6,379 nt of DNA. Source: an uncultured Bacilli bacterium (GTDB lineage: Bacteria; Bacillota_I; Bacilli_A; RF39; UBA660). Numbering within the stretch: position 1 is the first letter of the stretch; every line of letters starts with the position of its first letter. The stretch is from NCBI GenBank assembly GCA_947599755.1, contig CANQFO010000065.1, positions 1 to 6,379 on the forward strand. The letters run 5' to 3'. Shown here one piece after another: positions 1 through 5,725 of this stretch. The translations under genes were made by a program, and so were the position numbers. The notes under the pieces were generated by a model, which searched no databases, had not been told where the DNA came from, and saw nothing but the letters and a program-made list of their open reading frames with translations.

Positions 1-4
1 TTTT

Positions 5-36
5 ATTTTACCCCCCCCCCCCCAAGGTTTTGTCAA
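5..36 (-). promoter_or_regulatory. Third promoter module with a G13 tract, pointing off the left edge
   Basis: TTGACA (31-36), AAACCTT (24-30), thirteen G (11-23), then TAAAAT (5-10), which matches five of six bases of the -10 consensus. The spacing is 20 bp; ten G would give 17. Unlike the other two copies, the tract runs straight into the -10-like hexamer without TGTAAAC. It presumably drives another gene outside the window, so the array has at least three units if that gene is a paralog. Confidence 0.6.
11..23. repeat. Homopolymer C13 (G13 on the transcribed strand)
   Basis: Thirteen C near the left edge, the longest of three tracts with the same AAGGTTTTGTCAAT flank. Length estimates for such a run are error-prone in assemblies, so the exact count should be treated with care. 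Confidence 0.88.
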
Positions 37-60
37 TCATACATTTGTTTGTTTTCATTT

Positions 61-645
61 TTATGCTTGTTCAAAATTTATGGTGTATGTTGCATTCGTA
101 AAAGTTACAGGATTGGTTGGTAAGGTCGTCATTGTTTCATTAATACTATAAGTTATTTCTGCTCTTTTTTTCTCTCCTGCTAGTACTTTATCCCCTTTAC
201 TTATAGGACTTAAAGAAGGCCAATTATACCAATTTAGTGCTTTCCATAAATTAGTCTTCACTAATGCAGAATCTTCAGTAGCAGTTGAACCTGTTCCTGA
301 AATTGTTGGTTCTTTATAGTCTAGTGATGAGATTTTGGCATCAATTTCTCCTTTGTTTTCAATATAAAAATAGCATGTAAATCGATCATTTGGTGCTTTA
401 AATGTATAATTGGATATAGTAAGTGTTAAACCATTTACCGTCATATCTCCTGTATTAGTCGTATATCCCCTTTGTGTACAATAATCTTTTTCAATAACAA
501 TATTCCAGGAGGTTTGACTTGATTGAACTGATGCATTGGTTTTGATTTGTAATTGTTGTTGTAAGGCTGCGTATGCTATACTTATTCCTATTATGGATAT
601 CAATATTGCTACAATGATATATGTTTTAATATGAGACTTTTTCAT
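61..645 (-). CDS. Secreted TasA/camelysin-like surface protein, paralog 1
   Basis: This 194-residue protein has exactly the length of its upstream paralog. Residues 1-49 (signal peptide and ALQQQLQIKTN...QSSQTSWNI) differ from the paralog at only three positions (18, 38, 39). The centre (50-165) is strongly diverged apart from the framework FKAPNDRFTCYFYIENKGE (82-100), GDKVLAG (151-157) and Cys56/Cys91. The C-terminus LPTNPVTF...YTINFEQA is again shared. It has a type I signal peptide with probable cleavage after AYA (residue 26) and no anchor motif. AGGAGG lies 5 nt before the ATG. No terminator is visible after the TAA; instead a further copy of the promoter module begins within about 25 bp. 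Surface exposure and TasA-like beta-sandwich fold are inferred. Confidence 0.85.
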   Translation of the reverse strand: MKKSHIKTYIIVAILISIIGISIAYAALQQQLQIKTNASVQSSQTSWNIVIEKDYCTQRGYTTNTGDMTVNGLTLTISNYTFKAPNDRFTCYFYIENKGEIDAKISSLDYKEPTISGTGSTATEDSALVKTNLWKALNWYNWPSLSPISKGDKVLAGEKKRAEITYSINETMTTLPTNPVTFTNATYTINFEQA

Positions 646-706
646 GTAAACCTCCTCTAGAATTCAATAAATTCTTTCTATTTATCTTATCTAGTTTCAG
701 TTTACA
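645..706 (-). promoter_or_regulatory. Nested inverted repeat over the 5' UTR and RBS of the gene at 61-645
   Basis: The same architecture as at 1379-1442: TGTAAAC (700-706) with GTTTACA (645-651), CTAGA (690-694) with TCTAG (657-661), and GATAAAT (680-686) with ATTTATT (666-672, one G-T wobble). AGGAGG at 651-656 again sits mostly in the 5x5 internal loop. The middle arm is two pairs shorter than in the other copy. Conservation of the arms while loops differ slightly suggests the fold is kept. Confidence 0.58.
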
Positions 707-725
707 CCCCCCAAGGTTTTGTCAA
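699..725 (-). promoter_or_regulatory. Predicted phase-variable promoter with a G6 tract in the spacer
   Basis: This is the second copy of the module: TTGACA (720-725), AAACCTT (713-719), six G (707-712), TG, TAAACT (699-704). The -35/-10 spacing is 15 bp, two less than optimal, so this copy may be weak or OFF in the sequenced state. It would drive the gene starting at 645 and lies about 25 bp downstream of the terminator of the previous gene. Confidence 0.66.
707..712. repeat. Homopolymer C6 (G6 on the transcribed strand)
   Basis: Six C at exactly the position, and with the same flanks, as the C10 tract at 1443-1452 and the C13 tract at 11-23. At six bases it is the shortest and probably most stable of the three. 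Confidence 0.85.
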
Positions 726-751
726 TTGTACATTTGTTCGTTTTAGGTTTG

Positions 752-789
752 AAAAATAATACAAGAATATTTTCAGATACTCTTGTATT
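752..789 (-). terminator. Rho-independent terminator after the gene at 795-1379
   Basis: On the minus strand AATACAAGAGTAT (777-789) pairs with ATATTCTTGTATT (758-770): 13 bp including one G-T pair, with a 6-nt loop, followed by ATTTTT (752-757). The stem starts about 5 bp after the TAA. It separates the two paralogs into independent transcription units. The stem is AT-rich but long. Confidence 0.82.
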
Positions 790-794
790 TTAAG

Positions 795-1379
795 TTACGC
801 TTGTTCAAAATTTATGGTATAAGTCATAGAAAAGTTTACAGGATTGGTTGGTAAACTAGCCATGTCATTAATACCAAAAGTAAGGGCTACTTTTCTCGTC
901 TGTCCTGCCAAAACCTTATCTCCTGCTTTTACTGATGGCCAATCAGAACTATCCGTCCATCTCACAACCTGGTTAAGATCTCTAAAATGACTGCTTATTA
1001 ATGTTTCATCTGTTGTTTTGCTTGTACCACTTCCTGTAAACACTGTTTTTGGTTCAATTGACAAAATTTTAGCACTGATTTCCCCATTATTAATTATATT
1101 AAAATAACATTCAACCATTGAATTAGGTGCTTGAAAAACAAATCCTGATAGTGTTATGGTTGTACCACTAACTGACATAGTACCTATTTTTGCATACCCT
1201 CTATTTATAGAACAATTCAGTGTTTCATAAGAAATATTCCAAGATGTCTGACTTGATTGTACAGTTGTATTTGTTTTGATCTGTAATTGTTGTTGTAAGG
1301 CTGCATAGGCAATACTTATTCCTATTACTGATATCAATATCGCTACAATGATATATGTTTTTATATGAGACTTTTTCAT
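795..1379 (-). CDS. Secreted TasA/camelysin-like surface protein, paralog 2
   Basis: The 194-residue precursor starts MKKSHIKTYI with a hydrophobic core (about 9-24) and an AYA-A cleavage site after residue 26, so it is exported. The mature part is Thr/Ser/Asn-rich and looks like a beta-sandwich. The segment FQAPNSMVECYFNIINNGE (82-100) with following SAKI resembles the 'charged gap, then framework strand, then N-x-G' pattern of TasA/camelysin-type fibre proteins; this family link is tentative. GDKVLAG lies at 153-159 and the C-terminus is YTINFEQA. Cys56 and Cys91 are conserved with the paralog and may form a disulfide. No LPXTG or C-terminal membrane anchor is present. The start has AGGAGG 5 nt upstream. 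The gene has its own G10-tract promoter and a terminator after the stop. Role in the envelope or a fibre is inference. Confidence 0.85.
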   Translation of the reverse strand: MKKSHIKTYIIVAILISVIGISIAYAALQQQLQIKTNTTVQSSQTSWNISYETLNCSINRGYAKIGTMSVSGTTITLSGFVFQAPNSMVECYFNIINNGEISAKILSIEPKTVFTGSGTSKTTDETLISSHFRDLNQVVRWTDSSDWPSVKAGDKVLAGQTRKVALTFGINDMASLPTNPVNFSMTYTINFEQA

Positions 1380-1442
1380 GTAAACCTCCTCTAGAATTCA
1401 ATAAATTTTTTCTATTTATTCTTATTCTAGTTCCAGTTTACA
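1379..1442 (-). promoter_or_regulatory. Nested inverted repeat over the 5' UTR and RBS of the gene at 795-1379
   Basis: Three arm pairs nest around one axis: TGTAAAC (1436-1442) with GTTTACA (1379-1385), CTAGAAT (1424-1430) with ATTCTAG (1391-1397), and AATAAAT (1414-1420) with ATTTATT (1400-1406). That is 21 pairs with a 7-nt apical loop. The Shine-Dalgarno AGGAGG (1385-1390) is mostly in a 5x5 internal loop, and the first base of the ATG coding triplet region touches the outer arm. The outer left arm overlaps the proposed -10, so a transcript from that -10 would contain only the inner arms. It could thus be a DNA-level element or, with readthrough from upstream, an RNA structure affecting translation. 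Confidence 0.6.
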
Positions 1443-1465
1443 CCCCCCCCCCAAGGTTTTGTCAA
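1435..1465 (-). promoter_or_regulatory. Predicted phase-variable promoter with a G10 tract in the spacer
   Basis: Read on the minus strand: TTGACA (1460-1465, a perfect -35), AAACCTT (1453-1459), ten G (1443-1452), TG, then TAAACT (1435-1440), a -10-like hexamer keeping the key A2 and T6. The spacer is 19 bp; eight G would give the optimal 17. An alternative hexamer, TGTAAA, directly abuts the tract and would give 17 bp, but it lacks A2 and T6. Either way, G-tract length sets the promoter spacing. The -35 overlaps the stop codon of the upstream 122-residue gene. It would drive the gene starting at 1379. Confidence 0.68.
1443..1452. repeat. Homopolymer C10 (G10 on the transcribed strand)
   Basis: Ten consecutive C in a very AT-rich region, followed by the same AAGGTTTTGTCAA block that follows the other two tracts at 11-23 and 707-712. 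This tract length is in the range prone to slipped-strand mispairing. Confidence 0.9.
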
Positions 1466-1478
1466 TTGTACATTTGTT
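1453..1478. repeat. Conserved intergenic block, copy at the upstream unit (others at 713-738 and 24-49)
   Basis: A 26-bp block next to each C tract, beginning AAGGTTTTGTCAAT and ending TACATTTGTT, is identical at 1453-1478 and 713-738 and differs by two bases at 24-49 (CA in place of TG). It contains the -35 box and about 13 bp upstream of it. Shared sequence on both sides of each unit offers homology for recombination between units. Confidence 0.85.
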
Positions 1479-1830
1479 TTATCTTTCTTTGTTGTTTTTG
1501 AAATTTTTGTTCATAAAAGATATCTGCATATTCTTCCCATATCATTCGATGTCTTTTTACATCATATACTTTTTGTAAGCTAAGATGTTGATTTTCTTGT
1601 TGATAGACTGCAATGGCTGAGTTATCTTCAGATATTTGATAATATTGTTTTGAATGATTATTTATTGTCATGATATAGTTTTCTTGTATTTTGGAATTTT
1701 CAATATATTGTATTACAATTTCTATATTTCCGTTTGATTCTAATCTTTGTTTTAATAGTGAATTATCATCTAAATACTCTTGATATATTATATATTCTTT
1801 ATTTAATTCTTCTTTTATTGTTTTTTTCAT
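1462..1830 (-). CDS. Hypothetical 122-residue protein after infB
   Basis: I do not recognise this protein. It is rich in Lys, Gln, Asn, Tyr and Glu, has no Cys, no signal peptide and no membrane segment, and so is probably cytoplasmic. It may have helices at both ends (1-32 and 95-120) and a more strand-like middle (36-90). It ends in a basic segment, QKQQRKIKQMYN. It starts 11 bp after the infB stop, so it is probably co-transcribed, but only a poor AAAAGA-type ribosome binding site precedes its ATG. It occupies the place where rbfA is often found, yet shows no RbfA KH-like signature. Its final codons and TGA stop lie within the conserved promoter block of the next gene (the TGA at 1462-1464 is inside the TTGACA). 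Real coding is likely but not certain. Confidence 0.62.
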   Translation of the reverse strand: MKKTIKEELNKEYIIYQEYLDDNSLLKQRLESNGNIEIVIQYIENSKIQENYIMTINNHSKQYYQISEDNSAIAVYQQENQHLSLQKVYDVKRHRMIWEEYADIFYEQKFQKQQRKIKQMYN

Positions 1831-1841
1831 TTTTCTTTTAC

Positions 1842-3983
1842 TTATCTTTTGATCTCTACTAATTCGTATACTTCAATTATATCTCCTTCTTTATAGTCTT
1901 GACAATTTTCTAGTGTTATTCCACAATCCATACCTTTTTTTACTTCTTTTACTTGATCTTTTTCATGTTGTAAAGTATTTATGGCTCCATTATAAATTAT
2001 TATGTTATCTCTAATTATACGAGCTTTTTGATTATTTTTTATTGTACCATTTGTTACATGGCATCCTGCAATTAATCCAATTTTTGAAAATTTAAATATT
2101 TGTCTTATTTCTAGTGTACCAGTTATTTTTTCTTCGTATTCAGGTTCTAGCATTCCTTTCATGGCATTTTCCATATCTTCTACTACTTTATAGATAATAT
2201 CATAAGTTTTAATTGTTATTCCATATTGTTTTGCTGTTTCTATTGTTTTGTTGTTTCCTCTAACATTAAATCCAATGATTATTGCATTTGAAGCACTAGC
2301 TAAAACTACATCACTTTCTGTAATTGCGCCTACTGCTGCGCGAATGATAGTTACTTTTACTCCTTCTACTTCTATTTTTTCTAAAGAATTTTTGACTGCT
2401 TCTAGACTACCATTTACATCTGCTTTTAATACTACTTTAATTTCTTTGATTCCTTCTTTAATTTTATTAAATAAATCTTCTAATGACATTCCGCCTAAAT
2501 TACTCTGTTGTGTTTTATTTCTTAGTTTTCTTTCTTCGGCAATTTGTTTGGCTTGTTTTTCGGATTCAAATGCCATAAATTTATCTCCTGCACTAGGAAC
2601 TTCTGAAATTCCTGTTACTTCAACTGGTGTTGCAGGAAGAGCTTCTACAATATTTTGACCCAAATCATTCTTCAAAGTACGAACCTTTCCAAAAGCAGTT
2701 CCTACGACAATTGGATCTCCTAAACGTAAGGTTCCATTTTGAATTAATAAAGTTACTACTGAACCAACTTTATTATCTTTTTTTGCTTCTATTACTGCAC
2801 CTGTTGCATAACGAGATGGATTGGCTTTATATTCTTGCATTTCTGCGACTAATAAAATATTTTCTAGTAATTCATTAATTCCTTCTCCTGTTTTAGCGGA
2901 TATTTTATTAACGATAATATCTCCTCCCCATTCTTCTGGGGTTAGACCATTTTCTACTAATCCACTCATTATTTTATCAATATTTGCTTCTGGTTTATCA
3001 ATTTTATTAATGGCTACAATAATTGGTACTCCTGCTGCTTTAGCGTGATCAATTGCTTCTTTTGTCTGTGGCATAATTCCATCATCTGCAGCAACTATAA
3101 TTACAACAATATCTGTGATAGATGCTCCTCTAGCTCTCATTTCTGTAAATGCTGCATGTCCTGGTGTATCAATAAATGTAATTAGTTTTTCTTTGCATTT
3201 TACTGAATATGCACCTATTGCTTGGGTAATTCCTCCTGCTTCATTACTTGCTACATGTGTTTTTCTAATCGTATCTAGGAGTGTTGTTTTTCCATGATCT
3301 ACGTGACCCATTATGGTTACTACTGGAGGACGTTCTTTTAAATTTTCTTCTCTATCTTCTATTTCATAATTTTCAAAATTAGAAATATCTGCAGTTTCTT
3401 CTTTCTTTAAAATTTTATCATATTCAGAACTAATTACTTCTGCGCTATCATAATCAATTTTTTGATTGATTGATGCCATTATTCCTAGTCCCATTAATTT
3501 TTTTACAATTTCTATTGGAGATATTTTTAATGATTCTGCTAATTGGGAAACTGTCATATTATCATGATATAAAATAATATTTTTATTTTGAATTTGTTCA
3601 TTACTTTGTAATTTTTCTCTATGTTTATAAATCTTTTTTCTTTCCTTAAAAAAATCTTTTCTATTATTTTCTGATTTTTTTGCATTTTTATTTTTTACTT
3701 TTTCAAAAGAGGTTTCATTGTCTAGATCAAAATTAGTGTTTAGGGCAAGTTCTTCTGCTTTATCGGTCACTTCTTCATCTAGACGTTTTTCTTCTATATC
3801 TTCTATATCTCCAGTAATATAATCTTCTGAATCTTGAATTTCATTATCTAATAATATAATATCTGTCTCCTCTAATGGTGTTGTTTCATCTTTGTAGTTA
3901 ATTCCTATTTTATCACATAGCATTTTTACTTCATCTACTGTTTTTCCTACATCTTGTGCATAATCTTTTATTGTCATATTCAT
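1842..3983 (-). CDS. infB: Translation initiation factor IF-2
   Basis: IF-2 is the GTPase that brings fMet-tRNA to the 30S subunit and promotes subunit joining. At 713 residues it is close in size to Bacillus IF-2. Order: an IF2_N-type module (about 3-52), a long charged linker, a second IF2_N module (MTVSQLAESLKISPIEIVKK, 143-162), then the G domain with G1 GHVDHGKT 226-233, G2 GGITQAIGA 250-258, G3 DTPGH 272-276, G4 NKID 326-329 and G5 SAK 362-364. Domain II, domain III (about 515-600) and the tRNA-binding C-terminal domain (about 610-713, ending EIKR) follow. All GTPase motifs are intact. ATG 3981-3983 is preferred because GAGGTG lies 7 nt upstream; a second ATG lies two codons later. It is the last recognisable housekeeping gene of the operon. 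Confidence 0.98.
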   Translation of the reverse strand: MNMTIKDYAQDVGKTVDEVKMLCDKIGINYKDETTPLEETDIILLDNEIQDSEDYITGDIEDIEEKRLDEEVTDKAEELALNTNFDLDNETSFEKVKNKNAKKSENNRKDFFKERKKIYKHREKLQSNEQIQNKNIILYHDNMTVSQLAESLKISPIEIVKKLMGLGIMASINQKIDYDSAEVISSEYDKILKKEETADISNFENYEIEDREENLKERPPVVTIMGHVDHGKTTLLDTIRKTHVASNEAGGITQAIGAYSVKCKEKLITFIDTPGHAAFTEMRARGASITDIVVIIVAADDGIMPQTKEAIDHAKAAGVPIIVAINKIDKPEANIDKIMSGLVENGLTPEEWGGDIIVNKISAKTGEGINELLENILLVAEMQEYKANPSRYATGAVIEAKKDNKVGSVVTLLIQNGTLRLGDPIVVGTAFGKVRTLKNDLGQNIVEALPATPVEVTGISEVPSAGDKFMAFESEKQAKQIAEERKLRNKTQQSNLGGMSLEDLFNKIKEGIKEIKVVLKADVNGSLEAVKNSLEKIEVEGVKVTIIRAAVGAITESDVVLASASNAIIIGFNVRGNNKTIETAKQYGITIKTYDIIYKVVEDMENAMKGMLEPEYEEKITGTLEIRQIFKFSKIGLIAGCHVTNGTIKNNQKARIIRDNIIIYNGAINTLQHEKDQVKEVKKGMDCGITLENCQDYKEGDIIEVYELVEIKR

Positions 3984-3994
3984 TCAGATTCACC

Positions 3995-4258
3995 TCACTT
4001 TTCTATTATTTTTTTTATTTCTTCATATATGTTTTCCTCTATTTTACATTCTAAATGTCTTTCTAAAGCTTTGCTTTTTTGGGCTTTTTCTAAAACATTT
4101 ATATCTTTTTTAATATATGCTCCTCTTCCATTTAATTTTCCTGTTTCATCGCATAATACATTTCCTTCTTTGGTTCTTACAATTCTAAGAAGATCTTTTT
4201 TGGGAAGTTTTTCTTTGGTAATGATACAGGTTCTTAAGGGAATTTTTCTTACTTTCAT
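3995..4258 (-). CDS. ylxR: YlxR/RnpM family RNA-binding protein
   Basis: This 87-residue protein has the YlxR hallmarks: KIPLRTCIITKEKLPKKDLLRIVR at the N-terminus (key residues R9, T10, C11), then GRGAYI at 44-49 and a C-terminal helical, Lys/Glu-rich part. In B. subtilis this family (RnpM) binds the RNase P RNA and modulates the enzyme; I transfer that role by family. Length matches the usual 85-95 residues. The start ATG 4256-4258 has GGAGG 5 nt upstream. Its TGA is embedded in the infB Shine-Dalgarno (TGAGGTGA), with 11 bp to the infB ATG, so translational coupling is likely. The L7Ae-like gene ylxQ, commonly between ylxR and infB, is not present here. Confidence 0.93.
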   Translation of the reverse strand: MKVRKIPLRTCIITKEKLPKKDLLRIVRTKEGNVLCDETGKLNGRGAYIKKDINVLEKAQKSKALERHLECKIEENIYEEIKKIIEK

Positions 4259-4273
4259 ATTTGCCTCCCTTAT

Positions 4274-5452
4274 TTATCTAAAATTAATTCCTGCTTCTCT
4301 GGCTTGATCTGTTGTTTTAATATCAATTTTATAGTGTGTTAATCTACTGGCTAATTTAGCATTTTGACCTTTTTTTCCAATTGCTAAAGAAAAATTATCT
4401 CCATCGGCAATTACCATTGCTTCTTGTCTTTTTGGATCAGTTATTGCGACAGTTAAATCTTTTGCAGGAGATAGTGCATTTTCAATAAAGATAGCAGGAT
4501 CTTTATCATATTTTACTACATCTAGTTTTTCTCCGTGTAATTCTTCAATAATTCTAGCAATCCTTGATCCTTTTTCTCCAATACATGCTCCTATTGGATC
4601 AACATTAGGGTTTTCAGAATAAACTGCTACTTTACTTCTATTACCAGCATCTCTTACTACACCATATAACATAATTGTACCATCATTGATTTCTGGTATT
4701 TCTAATTCAAATAGACGTTTTACAAAACCATAATGAGTACGACTTAATAAGATTAACATGTTTTTTCCTGAATTATCTACTTTGGATACATAAACTTTAA
4801 TTTGTGAACCCATTTCTATTTTTTCTCCTGGAATAATATCTTTTTTTGGTAATATTCCATTTGTTCTTCCTAAATCAATAAAATAATTATCAGTATCTTC
4901 TAAGGCTACTGTACCAACTAATAATTCATCTTGTTTGTCTCCGAATTCTTCCATAATACTATTTCTTTCAGCTTCTCTTATTTTTTGTACTACTACTTGC
5001 TTTGCTGTGGAAGTTGCTACTCGTCCAAAATCTTTAGGAGTTACTTCACTATCAATAGTATCTCCTACTTCTAATGTCTTATCAATTTTTTTGGCATCAC
5101 TCAATTTAATCTCAATTTCAGGATTAAAAAAGCTAGGTTTTTCTTCTTTTTTTTCTTCTTCTTTATTTTCTCTTTCTTCCTCTTCTTCATCTTCATCAGT
5201 ATAATGTTCAAATAAATAATCCTCATATTCTTCTTTAGTCATTTTATCATCTGGAACAACAGTTAAATAAGAATATACTTTAATTTCTCCTGTTGCTCTA
5301 TCAAATAGTACTTTAACATTTGTTTTAGAATTAAAATTTTTCTTATAAGCAGAAGTTAAAGCTAATTCCATAGCATCATATACTACTTCTGGATCAATAT
5401 CTTTTTCTTTTACAATGTTATCTAATGCTTTTTTAAATTCTTTACTGTTCAT
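4274..5452 (-). CDS. nusA: Transcription termination/antitermination factor NusA
   Basis: NusA binds RNA polymerase and nascent RNA, affecting pausing, termination and antitermination. The 392 residues show the family order: an N-terminal RNA polymerase-binding domain (1-about 165, including VYDAMELALTSAYKK at 24-38 and VATSTAKQVVVQKIREAE at 145-162), an S1 domain (about 175-240) and two KH domains with IGEKGSRI at 291-298 and IGKKGQNA at 358-365. It ends soon after KH2, as in other Gram-positive NusA proteins, without the acidic repeats of E. coli. Oddly, the N-terminal domain carries an acidic low-complexity insertion at about 77-107 (DEDEEEEE, then Glu/Lys runs). The start is ATG 5450-5452 with AAAGGAG about 9 nt upstream, overlapping the end of rimP by 11 bp. 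It lies 15 bp before ylxR in the same operon. Confidence 0.97.
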   Translation of the reverse strand: MNSKEFKKALDNIVKEKDIDPEVVYDAMELALTSAYKKNFNSKTNVKVLFDRATGEIKVYSYLTVVPDDKMTKEEYEDYLFEHYTDEDEEEEERENKEEEKKEEKPSFFNPEIEIKLSDAKKIDKTLEVGDTIDSEVTPKDFGRVATSTAKQVVVQKIREAERNSIMEEFGDKQDELLVGTVALEDTDNYFIDLGRTNGILPKKDIIPGEKIEMGSQIKVYVSKVDNSGKNMLILLSRTHYGFVKRLFELEIPEINDGTIMLYGVVRDAGNRSKVAVYSENPNVDPIGACIGEKGSRIARIIEELHGEKLDVVKYDKDPAIFIENALSPAKDLTVAITDPKRQEAMVIADGDNFSLAIGKKGQNAKLASRLTHYKIDIKTTDQAREAGINFR

Positions 5453-5705
5453 TTTCTTGTACTCCTTTCTCTTTTGAATAAATATCTAATTCGTCTGCAT
5501 CATTTAATATTTCTTGGTTTTGATCAATGATTCGATTAATTTCTCTTGAGGCTTCTGTGATTTTGTTTAGATCGATTACCTCTTTACTATCTAAGACAAT
5601 ATTAAAAATCTTTTTACCTTCTTCTTCAGATAAAAAGGCATCATCTACATAGACATTCCATTTTTGAATTGCATCATTTACTAGTGCTGCTACTTGGTCT
5701 TTCAT
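5442..5705 (-). CDS. rimP: RimP-like ribosome maturation factor, N-terminal domain only (87 residues)
   Basis: RimP helps mature the 30S ribosomal subunit and normally has about 150 residues in two domains. Here the N-terminal alpha/beta domain is recognisable: a first helix at residues 3-15, the strand KKIFNIVLDS at 31-40, then the diagnostic stretch at 44-60 (IDLNKITEASREINRII) matching the family pattern of Asp, Ser-Arg and Ile/Leu positions. The protein then ends ELDIYSKEKG plus a short charged tail. The usual LEVSSPGLDRPL motif and the whole C-terminal SH3-like domain are missing. I chose ATG 5703-5705 because AGGAGG lies 5 nt upstream; a GTG at 5711 in the same frame overlaps that Shine-Dalgarno and is unlikely. 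The TAA lies inside nusA (11-bp overlap), so coupling is likely. Position directly before nusA supports the identity. It could instead be a lineage-specific RimP-derived protein. Confidence 0.72.
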   Translation of the reverse strand: MKDQVAALVNDAIQKWNVYVDDAFLSEEEGKKIFNIVLDSKEVIDLNKITEASREINRIIDQNQEILNDADELDIYSKEKGVQENEQ

Positions 5706-5725
5706 GTTCACCTCCTAAATAATAA

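Noticed and set aside
11..23. Poly-C tracts as sequencing or assembly artefact (poly-G read artefact)
   Set aside because: Three tracts lie at the same position relative to the same conserved flanks and internal to contiguous sequence, so their presence is biological. Only the exact lengths may be inaccurate.
1379..1442. Invertible promoter flanked by the 7-bp TGTAAAC/GTTTACA repeats
   Set aside because: The interior is itself nearly palindromic, so inversion would change little; the repeats are short and no recombinase gene is in the window.
1458..1472. Palindromic operator TGTACAATTGACA over the -35
   Set aside because: The symmetry is imperfect and is lost in the copy near the left edge (TATGATTGACA), so it is not a conserved feature of the module.
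2248..3297. Plus-strand open frames opposite infB (about 60-136 codons)
   Set aside because: They mirror the highly conserved infB frame, lack good ribosome binding sites and have no recognisable domains.
3954..4307. Plus-strand open frame opposite ylxR and the ends of infB and nusA
   Set aside because: It spans three real minus-strand genes and shows no RBS or family signature.
4935..5204. Plus-strand Ser-rich open frame opposite nusA
   Set aside because: The Ser run is the reverse of the Glu-rich codons in NusA, so it is a shadow of the real gene.
5706..5711. GTG at 5711 as rimP start
   Set aside because: The GTG overlaps the AGGAGGTG Shine-Dalgarno itself; ATG at 5703-5705 has the proper 5-nt spacing.
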